Assembly: GCF_900115705.1 (NCBI RefSeq)
Contig: NZ_FOXL01000011.1
Span: 1 to 64,000 of the forward strand
Direction of reading: 5' to 3'
Source: Frateuria terrea
GTDB taxonomy: Bacteria > Pseudomonadota > Gammaproteobacteria > Xanthomonadales > Rhodanobacteraceae
DNA length: 64,000 nt
In this document: in pieces, positions 52,336 through 60,787 of the stretch
Numbering within the stretch: position 1 is the first letter of the stretch
Layout of the letters: every line of letters starts with the position of its first letter
Translations under genes and position numbers: made by a program
The notes under the pieces: model-generated
What the model saw: the letters and a program-made list of their open reading frames with translations, nothing else
What the model was told of the DNA's origin: nothing
Databases searched by the model: none

Positions 52336-53802
52336 TCAAGCATTGGCCACTGCCAGACAGGCTTCTGCAAGCCGGGCACCCGCCCGCTTGAGGCTCGTCT
52401 CGGATAAGCCGGCGTAGCTGAGCACCAGGGTGACGTGATCGGGTGGCACCCGGTGGAAGCGCTCGGCCGAACGGATCCGCACGCCGCGCGCCAGCGCCTC
52501 GGCCAGCAATGTCCCGGTGGCGCTGAGCGGCAACCGCGGCAGGCGCACGAAGAGAGATCCGCCCGCCACCGAGCCAGTCACCTCCATGGCGTCGCCCAGA
52601 CGCGCCTGCAGCGTGTCGTGCAGGGCCCGGTGGCGGGGCGCCAGGCGGTGTGCAATACGCCGCAGGTCGCGCAGGTACTGGCCGCTGCTGATGCATGCGG
52701 CAAGCACGTGCTGCTGCATCGATATGCTGCCGCGATCGGCCAGCCACTTGACCGCCAGGAACCGCTCGCGCAGCGCGCGCGGCACCAGCATGTAGCCAAG
52801 CTGCAGCGCGGGGAACATCGAGCGCGCAAAGCTGCTCACGTGGATCACCCGTCCGTGGCGGTCCAGCGACCACAACGAGGGCAACGCACGTACGCCGAAG
52901 CGATGCTCGCAATCGAAATCGTCCTCCACCAGGCATGCGTCGTGGGCATAGGCCCATTGCAGGAGGGCCCGGCGCCGCTCCTCCGGCATGACCACGCCGG
53001 TCGGGAACTGGAACGATGGGGCCACGCTGACCAGCCGCACACCGTCCAGTGCCGCTGCATGGCGGTCGATGTCCATGCCGTGCGGACCCACCTGGCAAGG
53101 CACGAGGCGCGCCCCCATCGCCTCGTAGGTATGGCGCACGCTCCAGTGGCAGGGTTCTTCCACGCCGGCGCCGTCGCCTTCGTCGAGCAGGACGCGGGCG
53201 ATGAGGTCGCGGGCCTGCTGGGCGCCGCTGACGATCAGGATGTCGTCCGGATCGACCGCGATCGCACGCTCGACCCCGAGATAGCCTGCCACGGCCTTGC
53301 GCAGGTCAAGGGCACCCTGCAGCTCGGGGAAGTCGGGTGCATCGCGACGGCGCAACAGCGCGGTCAGGTTCTGCATCCAAGCCTTGAGGCTGCGCCGGTC
53401 GGACTTCACGCGAGGCTGCGCAAGATCGATCACTTCCCCTTCAGCCGCAGGGGGCTCCGCCTCCGGCACCGCTGGCAGCACCGCTCGCCGGGCCAGGCGC
53501 GACAGCCGAGGGGCCTCCGGCGCCTCGACCGGTTCCTCCACGAGCGTCGCGCACGCGGACGCACGGGCGGGGCGTGCACTCACGTAGGTGCCGCTGCCCG
53601 ATTGCGAATCCAGGTACCCCTCGCTTTCCAGCTGGTCATACGCCATCAGTACGACCGTACGGGAGACCCCCAGCGCGACGGCCATCGAGCGGCTTCCGGG
53701 CAGGCGCGCGCGCACCTTGAAGCGACCGCCGTCGATATCCCGCCGGATCGACTCGGCGATGCGGGCATACATCGGTTCGTCGTTTTGCCGCCTGTTCGCC
53801 AT
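52336..53802 (-). CDS. MocR-family regulator with Arg at the PLP-lysine position
   Basis: A 488-aa fusion of an N-terminal GntR winged helix (about 10-75; MYARIAESIRRDIDGGRFKV, LPGSRSMAVALGVSRTVVLM) with a class I aminotransferase-like domain (about 125-485). Recognisable MocR motifs: DILIVSGAQQARDLIARVLL, VEEPCHWSVRHTYEAMGARL, APSFQFPTGVVMPEERRRAL and CLVEDDFDCEHRF. At the Schiff-base site, where active relatives have SFSK, the sequence is SSFARSMFPALQLGYM, so Arg327 replaces the Lys. It therefore probably cannot form the internal aldimine with PLP, though it may bind PLP or another ligand noncovalently. The regulated gene is unknown; the small VOC gene is convergent. Confidence 0.9.
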   Translation of the reverse strand: MANRRQNDEPMYARIAESIRRDIDGGRFKVRARLPGSRSMAVALGVSRTVVLMAYDQLESEGYLDSQSGSGTYVSARPARASACATLVEEPVEAPEAPRLSRLARRAVLPAVPEAEPPAAEGEVIDLAQPRVKSDRRSLKAWMQNLTALLRRRDAPDFPELQGALDLRKAVAGYLGVERAIAVDPDDILIVSGAQQARDLIARVLLDEGDGAGVEEPCHWSVRHTYEAMGARLVPCQVGPHGMDIDRHAAALDGVRLVSVAPSFQFPTGVVMPEERRRALLQWAYAHDACLVEDDFDCEHRFGVRALPSLWSLDRHGRVIHVSSFARSMFPALQLGYMLVPRALRERFLAVKWLADRGSISMQQHVLAACISSGQYLRDLRRIAHRLAPRHRALHDTLQARLGDAMEVTGSVAGGSLFVRLPRLPLSATGTLLAEALARGVRIRSAERFHRVPPDHVTLVLSYAGLSETSLKRAGARLAEACLAVANA

Positions 53803-54086
53803 CCCCTGCCCCCCGCGGCGGATCGAAGTGGTTACATCGAAAAAGCCGGCGACCGGTCATTTACCGTCCGGATCGTCCTGAAGAATCATCATGCCACGGC
53901 GGATGGGATGCCCATCCCCCGCACCCTGCCACCACGAATGCCCGCTCCGGCAGCCCGGCAACGGGAATCGCCATCGATCATTCCACCCATACCGGCCGAC
54001 GCTCCGGGCGGCGCCGGTGCGCCGGCTTTCGGGCGGCCCCTGGCGGGACGCGGTGGCATGCACTACTGACCCAAGGAGACACCAGG

Positions 54087-55730
54087 ATGAAGCTCTTTAC
54101 GTTTTCTGCGCGCAAGCTGGTGGTATTGATCGGTTGCGTGGCGTGCTCGGGGCTGGCCTGCGCCCATGGTGTCGACGACCACAGCGGCGATCCGGCCTAC
54201 GCGAAGTACTACCAGCAGCCGGTGAACTGGGGCGGCTGTCCGCCATCGCTGTTCACCGACGGCAGCACGATCCAGTGCGCCCTGGTCACGGTGCCGGTCG
54301 ACTGGGCCGACCCGAGCCAGGGTGACATCACCATCGGCATCTCCAGGCCGCTGCATCCGGCGCCCTACACGCGCCTGTTGCTGGTGAACGCCGGCGGCCC
54401 GGACAACTCGAGCGCATCCATGGCCGAAATGCTCGAGCAGTGGCAGCCGCAGGTCCAGATCGATCACCTGGTGGTCGGCGTGGATCTGCGCGGCATCACC
54501 GACGGCCTGGGCACTCAGGTGAGCTGCGATTACGCGCAGCGCAGCGGCACGGAAAATTTCATGGACGGCGACAGTCGCAACCCGACGGCCGCAAGCGTGC
54601 AGGCGCAGCAGGACTGGTGGAACCGCTCGATCGCCACCTGTCTGCACCAGCATGCGGCATTCCTCAAAGGCATCAACACGCCGAACCATGCGCGCGACCT
54701 CAACCTGGTGCGCGCGATCCTGGGCTTCCGCAACGCCGACCTGTTGGGCGTATCGAGCGGCTCCAGCCTGATGGCCTACGCGACCCGCATGTTTCCCGAG
54801 CGCTTCGGGCGCGTGGTGCTCGACAGCAACATGAACTGGGTGCACCTGGACTGGCAGCGGCAGGCGTTGCACCGGGCGGCGATGGACCAGCTGAACCTGC
54901 AGCAGGCGTTCATCCCGTTCATCGCACGACACAACGACCAGTTCCACATGGGCACGACGCCTGGAGATGTCATGACGACCTTCCAGCGGATCTACCAGGC
55001 TACCTCGGAGCACCGCATGGGCAGCGTCACGCCCGACCAGGCGCTGGCCTCGCTCGATGGCACCGGCATGTGGATCTTCTGGGACCTGCTCGTGTCGCCC
55101 TCGCTGAGCGCGATGTCCGCGGCACTGGATGGCGATCCGTCGCACATCGCCGCCGCCGAACAGATGGCCGCGGTGACCTTCGACGACCTGCGCACGCGGG
55201 CCAGCTTCAACCCCATGGCCGATGCCCTGCAGTGCAACGACTCCGGTTCCACCGACCCGCGCAGCATGGCGCAGAAGATCGCTGACGTGCGCACCTACTG
55301 GGCCGTCGGCGCCTCGACCCTGGTGGACAAGTGCCAGCACTGGCCCTGGCGGCCGGCGCTCGACCGCAGGCTGGAGTCGCGCACCCGGGTGCACGCCCTG
55401 ATGGTGCAGAACGAGTTCGATCCGTCGACGCCCTATTTGCTGGCGCTCAGGGATCGGCGCGAGAACGGCCATGCCGCTCGCATGGTGCTGGTCAACAACG
55501 GCGCAACCCACGGCATCATGTTCGACAACGACCCCTGCCCGATCGACGCCGAGTTTGCGTATCTGAACTCCGGCGTCATGCCGGCCCGGGACGTGGTATG
55601 CCAGGCCAGGCCGATGCACTCCTTCGCCATGCAGGACACCATCACCTATGAATATGGCCACCCGGCTGCCGGCTGGTGGCTGCCCCCGCCGCCCAACGTC
55701 CACCAGGTGACCTGGTTGCTGGTGCCCTGA
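54087..55730 (+). CDS. Exported S33-type alpha/beta hydrolase (tripeptidyl aminopeptidase-like)
   Basis: A 547-aa protein with signal peptide (about 1-26, LIGCVACSGLACAHG). The mature N-terminus CALVTVPVDWADPSQGDITI is typical of TAP-like peptidases. The fold continues with LLLVNAGGPDNSSAS (oxyanion loop), VVGVDLRGITDGLG, and the nucleophile elbow LLGVSSGSSLMAYATRMF (GxSxG). VQNEFDPSTPYLLAL supplies the Asp and VNNGATHGIMFDN the His. The usual DPRGTG string is altered to DLRGIT. It probably releases N-terminal peptides in the periplasm. The start at 54087 follows AAGGAGA at normal spacing. Confidence 0.87.
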   Translation: MKLFTFSARKLVVLIGCVACSGLACAHGVDDHSGDPAYAKYYQQPVNWGGCPPSLFTDGSTIQCALVTVPVDWADPSQGDITIGISRPLHPAPYTRLLLVNAGGPDNSSASMAEMLEQWQPQVQIDHLVVGVDLRGITDGLGTQVSCDYAQRSGTENFMDGDSRNPTAASVQAQQDWWNRSIATCLHQHAAFLKGINTPNHARDLNLVRAILGFRNADLLGVSSGSSLMAYATRMFPERFGRVVLDSNMNWVHLDWQRQALHRAAMDQLNLQQAFIPFIARHNDQFHMGTTPGDVMTTFQRIYQATSEHRMGSVTPDQALASLDGTGMWIFWDLLVSPSLSAMSAALDGDPSHIAAAEQMAAVTFDDLRTRASFNPMADALQCNDSGSTDPRSMAQKIADVRTYWAVGASTLVDKCQHWPWRPALDRRLESRTRVHALMVQNEFDPSTPYLLALRDRRENGHAARMVLVNNGATHGIMFDNDPCPIDAEFAYLNSGVMPARDVVCQARPMHSFAMQDTITYEYGHPAAGWWLPPPPNVHQVTWLLVP

Positions 55731-56165
55731 GCCTCACACCCGGATTCGTCCCACCAGGGAGGCGGTAATCGTTTGCACTTGATCGCCGCCTCCCTCGTAG
55801 TTCGGCAGGTTCGATCGCTTCGGGAAGACGCTTTCTGTCTTCAATATGCAGGACCCCGTTCGCAGTCGCGCCGACAACATAGCACCGTGACCTCGACCCA
55901 CTGGTCCGCCGGCACGCCACACCGGGCCTGCCTGGTGCCGAGACGCTCCATGTCGCCCGGCGTTGTAGACCGACGGGCGAGAACGGGCAGAAACCGACCC
56001 GAAACGGCACTTGAAATGTCGCCCGGTCAGCGACGTGCAAGCCCTTCTTTGAAGCGGCCAGCGGCCCGTGCTCGGCGGGCACCCATGCCCACCCGGTGCG
56101 GACCTCATGGCATAGGCCTTGCTTCGCATGTTCCCCGTTGTGCCGGTCGTTTACAGGGGAGTTCC
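55731..56165. other. Long intergenic region upstream of the H-NOX gene
   Basis: About 435 bp. No ORF with a ribosome site is present. The region must contain the promoter of the H-NOX-GGDEF/EAL operon, but no clear -35/-10 pair or NsrR/NorR-type operator was recognised. Confidence 0.4.
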
Positions 56166-56714
56166 ATGAAGGGCATCGTCTTCAACCTGCTTGCGCAGGT
56201 AGTGCAGCGCGAATACGGCGAGGATGCCTGGGATGCCATGCTGGAATCAGCCTCCGCCAGCGGCGTGTACACCTCGCTGGGCACGTATCCGGACGACGAG
56301 GTCGGGCGGCTGGTCCAGGCCGCGGCAAGCATGCTCGGACAGCCGCCGCAAGCGATCCTGCGCTGGTTCGGCCGCAAGGCGATGCCGATCCTCGCCGATC
56401 GGTTCCCCGCCTTCTTCGACCCGCACACGCACACCCGCGACTTCGTGCTGACCCTCAACGACATCGTCCACCCCGAAGTGCGCAAGCTGTACCCTGGCGC
56501 GCTCTGCCCGGTTTTCGATTTCGATGGGGACGACGACGATGAGGTGGTGCAGATGCGCTACCACTCGCACCGCAAGCTGTGCGCGCTCGCGCACGGATTC
56601 GTCGAGGGTGCCGCCGATCATTACGGTGAAACCGCGATCGTGACCGAACCGACCTGCATGCACCGCGGCGACGAGGCCTGCCTGATCGTCATGCAGTTCG
56701 CAAAGGCCTCCTGA
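56166..56714 (+). CDS. H-NOX heme nitric-oxide sensor
   Basis: A 182-aa haem protein that binds NO (possibly O2) and controls its partner. Canonical H-NOX residues are all present: the proximal His102 in LNDIVHPEVRKLYPGA, Pro115 in LCPVFDF, and the haem-propionate motif Y132-S134-R136 in RYHSHRKLCALAHG. Cys139, Cys164 and Cys172 occupy positions that form a zinc site in some H-NOX proteins, but residue 161 is Glu where those have His. The distal pocket Tyr of O2-binding forms is not obvious, so NO selectivity is likely. The stop overlaps the start of a cyclic-di-GMP protein (TGATG). Confidence 0.93.
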   Translation: MKGIVFNLLAQVVQREYGEDAWDAMLESASASGVYTSLGTYPDDEVGRLVQAAASMLGQPPQAILRWFGRKAMPILADRFPAFFDPHTHTRDFVLTLNDIVHPEVRKLYPGALCPVFDFDGDDDDEVVQMRYHSHRKLCALAHGFVEGAADHYGETAIVTEPTCMHRGDEACLIVMQFAKAS

Positions 56715-58729
56715 TGTCCGAGGCGGAGGCTCCCGACCCCGAACTGGCGCGGCTGCTCCGCCGCCTGGAGCGCGAGCGCCAGATCCGCATCGAGGCCGAG
56801 AACATCGCCGAACAGGGCCTGCGCGACCTCTATGAGCGCCAGCGCGAACTGACCCTGATCGAGGCGCTCATCACCGCCGCGAACGAGGCGGTCGACGTCG
56901 ACGCGATCATGGAATTCGCGCTGCGCCGCATCTGCAAGTATTCGAACTGCCCGGTGGGCCATGTCTACCTGCGTGCCGAAGGCCCCGGCCGCGACCTCGT
57001 ATCGACGCGCATCTGGCAGGTGCCGCGCGGGGAAGCGTTCGAGGCGTTCTGCCGCATCGCCGAAGCCACCCGCGTCGCTTCCGGCGTGGGCCTGGCCGGA
57101 CGCATCCTGGCCACCGGCGAGGCGACCTGGATCGAGGACCTGACGGACGACAACTTCGCACGCGCCGCACTGGCGCGGCAGGCCGGGCTCAAGGCCGCGT
57201 TCGGCTTTCCGGTGCTGATCGGCGCGGAAGTGGCGGCGGTGCTGGAATTCTTTTCCAAGCGGCCCGGGGCGCCCGACGCCTCGATGCTGCGCATCATGGC
57301 GCAGGTCGGCACGCAACTCGGACGGGTGATCGAACGCAAGCGCGCCCGCGACCACCTCACCCACCATGCCTACCACGATTCGCTGACCGGCCTGCCCAAT
57401 CGCGCGATGTTCATGGAGCGCCTGAACCAGGCGATCGCGGCCGCGCGCGCGTCGGCCGAGGGTGGGCGCCGCCTCGCCGTCCTGTTCCTGGACCTGGACC
57501 GGTTCAAGACGGTCAACGACAGCCTCGGCCATTTGGTGGGCGACGAACTGCTGGTGCTTGTCGCACGACGCCTCGCGGCCTGCCTCCGCGCAGGGGACCA
57601 GGCCAGCCGCGAATACCGGTATGGCACCGAGCGCCAGCTCATCGGCCGTTTAGGCGGTGACGAATTCACGATCCTGCTCGACGACGTGCGGCAGACACAG
57701 GACGCCATCGAGGTCGCCGAACGCATCATGCACGAGCTCGGGTTGCCGTTCGGGCTGTCCAAACACGAGGTGTACACCGGCGCCAGCGTGGGCATCGCCT
57801 TCGGCGACGGCAGCAGCCGGAACGGGCACGACATCGTCCGCCAGGCCGATATCGCGCTGTACCGCGCCAAGTCGCGCGGTCGCGGCCGCTGGGAACTGTT
57901 CGACGACGCGATGGGTGCGCAGGTCGCCGAGCAATTGCAGCTGGAGCGCGACCTGCACGGCGCGCTGGAGCGCGGGGAACTGCGCGTCCACTACCAGCCG
58001 ATCGTCTCGCTGCAGGACAGCCGGATCCAGGGCTTCGAGGCCCTGGTGCGCTGGGAGCATCCGGAAAAAGGCTGGATCATGCCGGGCGACTTCATCCTGC
58101 TCGCCGAGGAAACCGGGCAGATCCACGCCATCGGCCAATGGATGCTGCATCAGGCCTGCAGCCAGATCCGGCGCTGGCGGGAGTCGTTCGACCCGCAGGG
58201 CGCGCTGTATGTCAGCGTGAACGTCTCCGCCGTCGAATTCGCGCGGCGCGATTTCGTCCAGCGCGTCCTGGAGGCCCTGCACGCGACCGGGCTGCCGCCG
58301 CAACGGCTCAAGCTGGAAATCACCGAGAGCGCGGCCATGGCCGATCCGGAACGCACGCAAGGGCAACTGAAGGAACTGCAGGGCCACGGCATCCAGTTCA
58401 GCCTGGACGATTTCGGTACCGGATTCTCCTCGCTCAGCCATCTGCTGCAGCTGCCGATCCACACGCTCAAGATCGATCGCTCCTTCGTCAATGAAATCGA
58501 CGCCGACGGCCGCAAGCGGCATGTGCTGGACACCATCGTCGCGCTGGCGCGCAACCTCGACATCGAGGTGGTGGCCGAGGGTACCGAGACGTCCGGCGAA
58601 GTGGACTGCCTGAGCGCCCTCAACTGCCACTATGCCCAGGGCTTCTATTTCTCGCACGCGCTCGACCAGAAAGCGGCCGAAGTCATGCTGTCGAAGCAGT
58701 TCGATGCGGGAGCCGAGCGGCCGGAATGA
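56714..58729 (+). CDS. GAF-GGDEF-EAL cyclic-di-GMP protein controlled by H-NOX
   Basis: A 671-aa bifunctional protein. Residues 10-45 are a charged coiled coil (LARLLRRLERERQIRIEAEN). A GAF domain spans about 48-205. The GGDEF domain (about 215-400) has the intact GGDEF at 314-318 (GRLGGDEFTILLDD). The RxxD inhibitory site upstream is missing; instead there is an insertion (SREYRYGTERQLI). The EAL domain (about 410-660) keeps EAL at 442-444 (FEALVRW), ESAAM and DDFGTGFSSLSHL, so phosphodiesterase activity is likely. It is translationally coupled to H-NOX, the arrangement in which NO binding switches cyclic-di-GMP synthesis or breakdown and so biofilm behaviour. Confidence 0.93.
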   Translation: MSEAEAPDPELARLLRRLERERQIRIEAENIAEQGLRDLYERQRELTLIEALITAANEAVDVDAIMEFALRRICKYSNCPVGHVYLRAEGPGRDLVSTRIWQVPRGEAFEAFCRIAEATRVASGVGLAGRILATGEATWIEDLTDDNFARAALARQAGLKAAFGFPVLIGAEVAAVLEFFSKRPGAPDASMLRIMAQVGTQLGRVIERKRARDHLTHHAYHDSLTGLPNRAMFMERLNQAIAAARASAEGGRRLAVLFLDLDRFKTVNDSLGHLVGDELLVLVARRLAACLRAGDQASREYRYGTERQLIGRLGGDEFTILLDDVRQTQDAIEVAERIMHELGLPFGLSKHEVYTGASVGIAFGDGSSRNGHDIVRQADIALYRAKSRGRGRWELFDDAMGAQVAEQLQLERDLHGALERGELRVHYQPIVSLQDSRIQGFEALVRWEHPEKGWIMPGDFILLAEETGQIHAIGQWMLHQACSQIRRWRESFDPQGALYVSVNVSAVEFARRDFVQRVLEALHATGLPPQRLKLEITESAAMADPERTQGQLKELQGHGIQFSLDDFGTGFSSLSHLLQLPIHTLKIDRSFVNEIDADGRKRHVLDTIVALARNLDIEVVAEGTETSGEVDCLSALNCHYAQGFYFSHALDQKAAEVMLSKQFDAGAERPE

Positions 58730-58895
58730 GCCAGCCTGGCGCCGTGCCCAGGTGTGGGCCATTGCCGCGACGGCCGTAAGCCAGTCCGCGCGAGCCTTCC
58801 AAACACTCGGATCAAAATCCACTTCACCTGCACTCTGATCCTTGCCTTAGCCCTGTCGCTCGGCACCACTGCCCCAATGGACTTCGACCCCATTC

Positions 58896-60500
58896 CTAAC
58901 CTGCAGGCAGTACGCCGGCGGCACGCAGCCGGGCACGCAACGGATCTAGCTTGCTGCCGTATCGCGCACTGCGCGCGGTATCCAGGCGCAACGGTTGCCG
59001 CACCTGGGCAGCACTTATCGTAAGTACCGTTCTGGACGACTGATGGAAGTCGAGGCAGACGGGATCGAATGGGACCTCACAAAAGTCCAATAACCGACGA
59101 ATCTGTGCCTCCGCGTCTGCTTGAAGCAGCTCGTACTCGAAATCGAAGCACTGCTGTGGAAACCGCTGTTTCCAAAGCCCGCTCAGGCGCACATAGCCCG
59201 CGTAGTAGTCCACCAGGTCATCAAGGTCATAGCTGTAGTCGACTGAGCTGTTGCCAAAAAGTTGGCGATAACAGGCGAAGCACGTTTCCAGGGGGTCGCG
59301 TCGTGAGTTCACCACGCGGGCTCCGGGCAGCATCGCCAGCGCGGCTCCGACGTATGCCCAGTTGCTCGGATTCTTGTCGGTAAACCTCAGGCCCTGTCGG
59401 TGCCAGCGTCGGGTGCGTGCCAGATAATCTTTGCCCAGGCGTTGCCAATCCTCTGCGGTGGCTGATGGGACCCACGCGGGAAAGGGCTGCCCACGCCGAC
59501 GGGATTCTTCCTGGAGGATCTCCGGGAGGGTCTCGATTTCGTCGGCCGCTTCGATCTGCGGATGCGCACCGAGGATCTGTTCGGTAAGCGTGGAACCCGA
59601 GCGAGGCAGGCACGCCACGAAGATCACTTCCCTGCCCAACGTGGCATCAAGCGGCGCGGGCATGGCACCGGAGAAGGTGTTTGCGATGGCATCCACGCGG
59701 GTGCGCTCTTCTTCGCGGTCCCAGTGCACGTAGCGCCGCTTCAATGCGTTGGCCTCGCGCAGGACATCGAATGCCAGCGCATAGTCAGCCTGGTCCTCCA
59801 TCGCTTTGGCGAGGGTGAAGCCGAGCAGGATGCGGGAACCATCCGGCAGGTCGGAACCGAGCTGTCTCTGGAGTTCCGCGATGTCCTCCCTGCTGAACCG
59901 CTCGGTTTTCAGGTTGGCCAAGCCAAACCAGGTCTCCGAGCTATCGGATTGCTGTTGTTTCAAAGTGTCGCGATACATCGCCACGGCAGCCGGTGTGTCA
60001 CCCAGGCTGGACAATACGGATGCGAGGGTATTGCGGGCCTTGGCGTAGCCCGGATCGATAGCGACTGCGTGTTTCAGGATGTCGTGAGCCTGCTCGATTC
60101 GGGCGGAAAACTGAAGCGCCTTGCCGTAGTTGTACCAGGTCGAGGCCGACCTGGGCGCCAGTTCGCAAGCGCGTTGCAGATGTGCGAGGCCCGCGTCGAC
60201 GTCGCCTAGCTCGAACAGCGCGCTGCCGAGATTCATGTTGAGCGTGGAATCGTCCGGTCTTACCGCGAGGGCGCGCTGCAGGTGGCTTATCGACTTTTGC
60301 CGATCTCCGCTGATGAGAAAGGCGATACCCATCAATCGATGGGCGTCGGCGCATTCCGGAGCCAGCGCCAGGACTCTGGTCAACGACTGTATGGCGAAAT
60401 CAATCTGGTTGCGGCCGAGTGCCTGGCTTGCCTCTCGGAGCCACTGGGTGGCTGCCGGGGGCAGGTCGGCCGTGTGCGTGGAAGTCGAACTTTCTGTCAT
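58896..60500 (-). CDS. TPR-sulfotransferase fusion protein
   Basis: A 534-aa cytosolic protein. Residues about 14-200 are five tetratricopeptide repeats (for example ADAHRLMGIAFLISGDRQKS and STLNMNLGSALFELGDVDAG). Residues about 285-525 are a sulfotransferase fold with the PAPS 5'-phosphosulfate loop VACLPRSGSTLTEQILGAHP (residues 295-313) and a 3'-phosphate element NSRRDPLETCFACYRQLF. FTDKNPSNWAYVGAALAML separates them. Such fusions sulfate proteins or glycans of unknown identity. Start ATG 60500. No PAPS-synthesis genes are adjacent. Confidence 0.9.
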   Translation of the reverse strand: MTESSTSTHTADLPPAATQWLREASQALGRNQIDFAIQSLTRVLALAPECADAHRLMGIAFLISGDRQKSISHLQRALAVRPDDSTLNMNLGSALFELGDVDAGLAHLQRACELAPRSASTWYNYGKALQFSARIEQAHDILKHAVAIDPGYAKARNTLASVLSSLGDTPAAVAMYRDTLKQQQSDSSETWFGLANLKTERFSREDIAELQRQLGSDLPDGSRILLGFTLAKAMEDQADYALAFDVLREANALKRRYVHWDREEERTRVDAIANTFSGAMPAPLDATLGREVIFVACLPRSGSTLTEQILGAHPQIEAADEIETLPEILQEESRRRGQPFPAWVPSATAEDWQRLGKDYLARTRRWHRQGLRFTDKNPSNWAYVGAALAMLPGARVVNSRRDPLETCFACYRQLFGNSSVDYSYDLDDLVDYYAGYVRLSGLWKQRFPQQCFDFEYELLQADAEAQIRRLLDFCEVPFDPVCLDFHQSSRTVLTISAAQVRQPLRLDTARSARYGSKLDPLRARLRAAGVLPAG

Positions 60501-60525
60501 TGACTGTCGTTCCCGATGCGGTCTG

Positions 60526-60717
60526 CTACCGCCGTCCCTGCCTGTTGGGTTTTAAGTTCACTGGCGGGTCGAGATTCTGCTCCGTCAAGCACTCGATGGC
60601 GATGCCTGAGTCGGCATTCGCGTCGAGCCACTTGCCCGTCGCCTTGTTACTCGGCACCGCCGCATCGAACTGAAAACCGGCTTGCCACACCTTGTTCGTA
60701 GAAAGACGTGAGTCCAC
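60526..60717 (-). pseudogene. Short ORF or gene fragment of unknown origin
   Basis: A 63-codon frame reading LSTNKVWQAGFQFDAAVPSN, then KATGKWLDANADSGIAIECL and TEQNLDPPVNLKPN. Its composition looks coding and its local GC is lower than its neighbours, but no start with a ribosome site or family match is evident. It may be the 3' remnant of a deleted gene. Confidence 0.3.
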
Positions 60718-60787
60718 AGCGGTGTGGAACGATGGCTTTGCAAGCGGGCCTGGTCATCCGGCATAGATACCCCATCCTTCGTCAACC

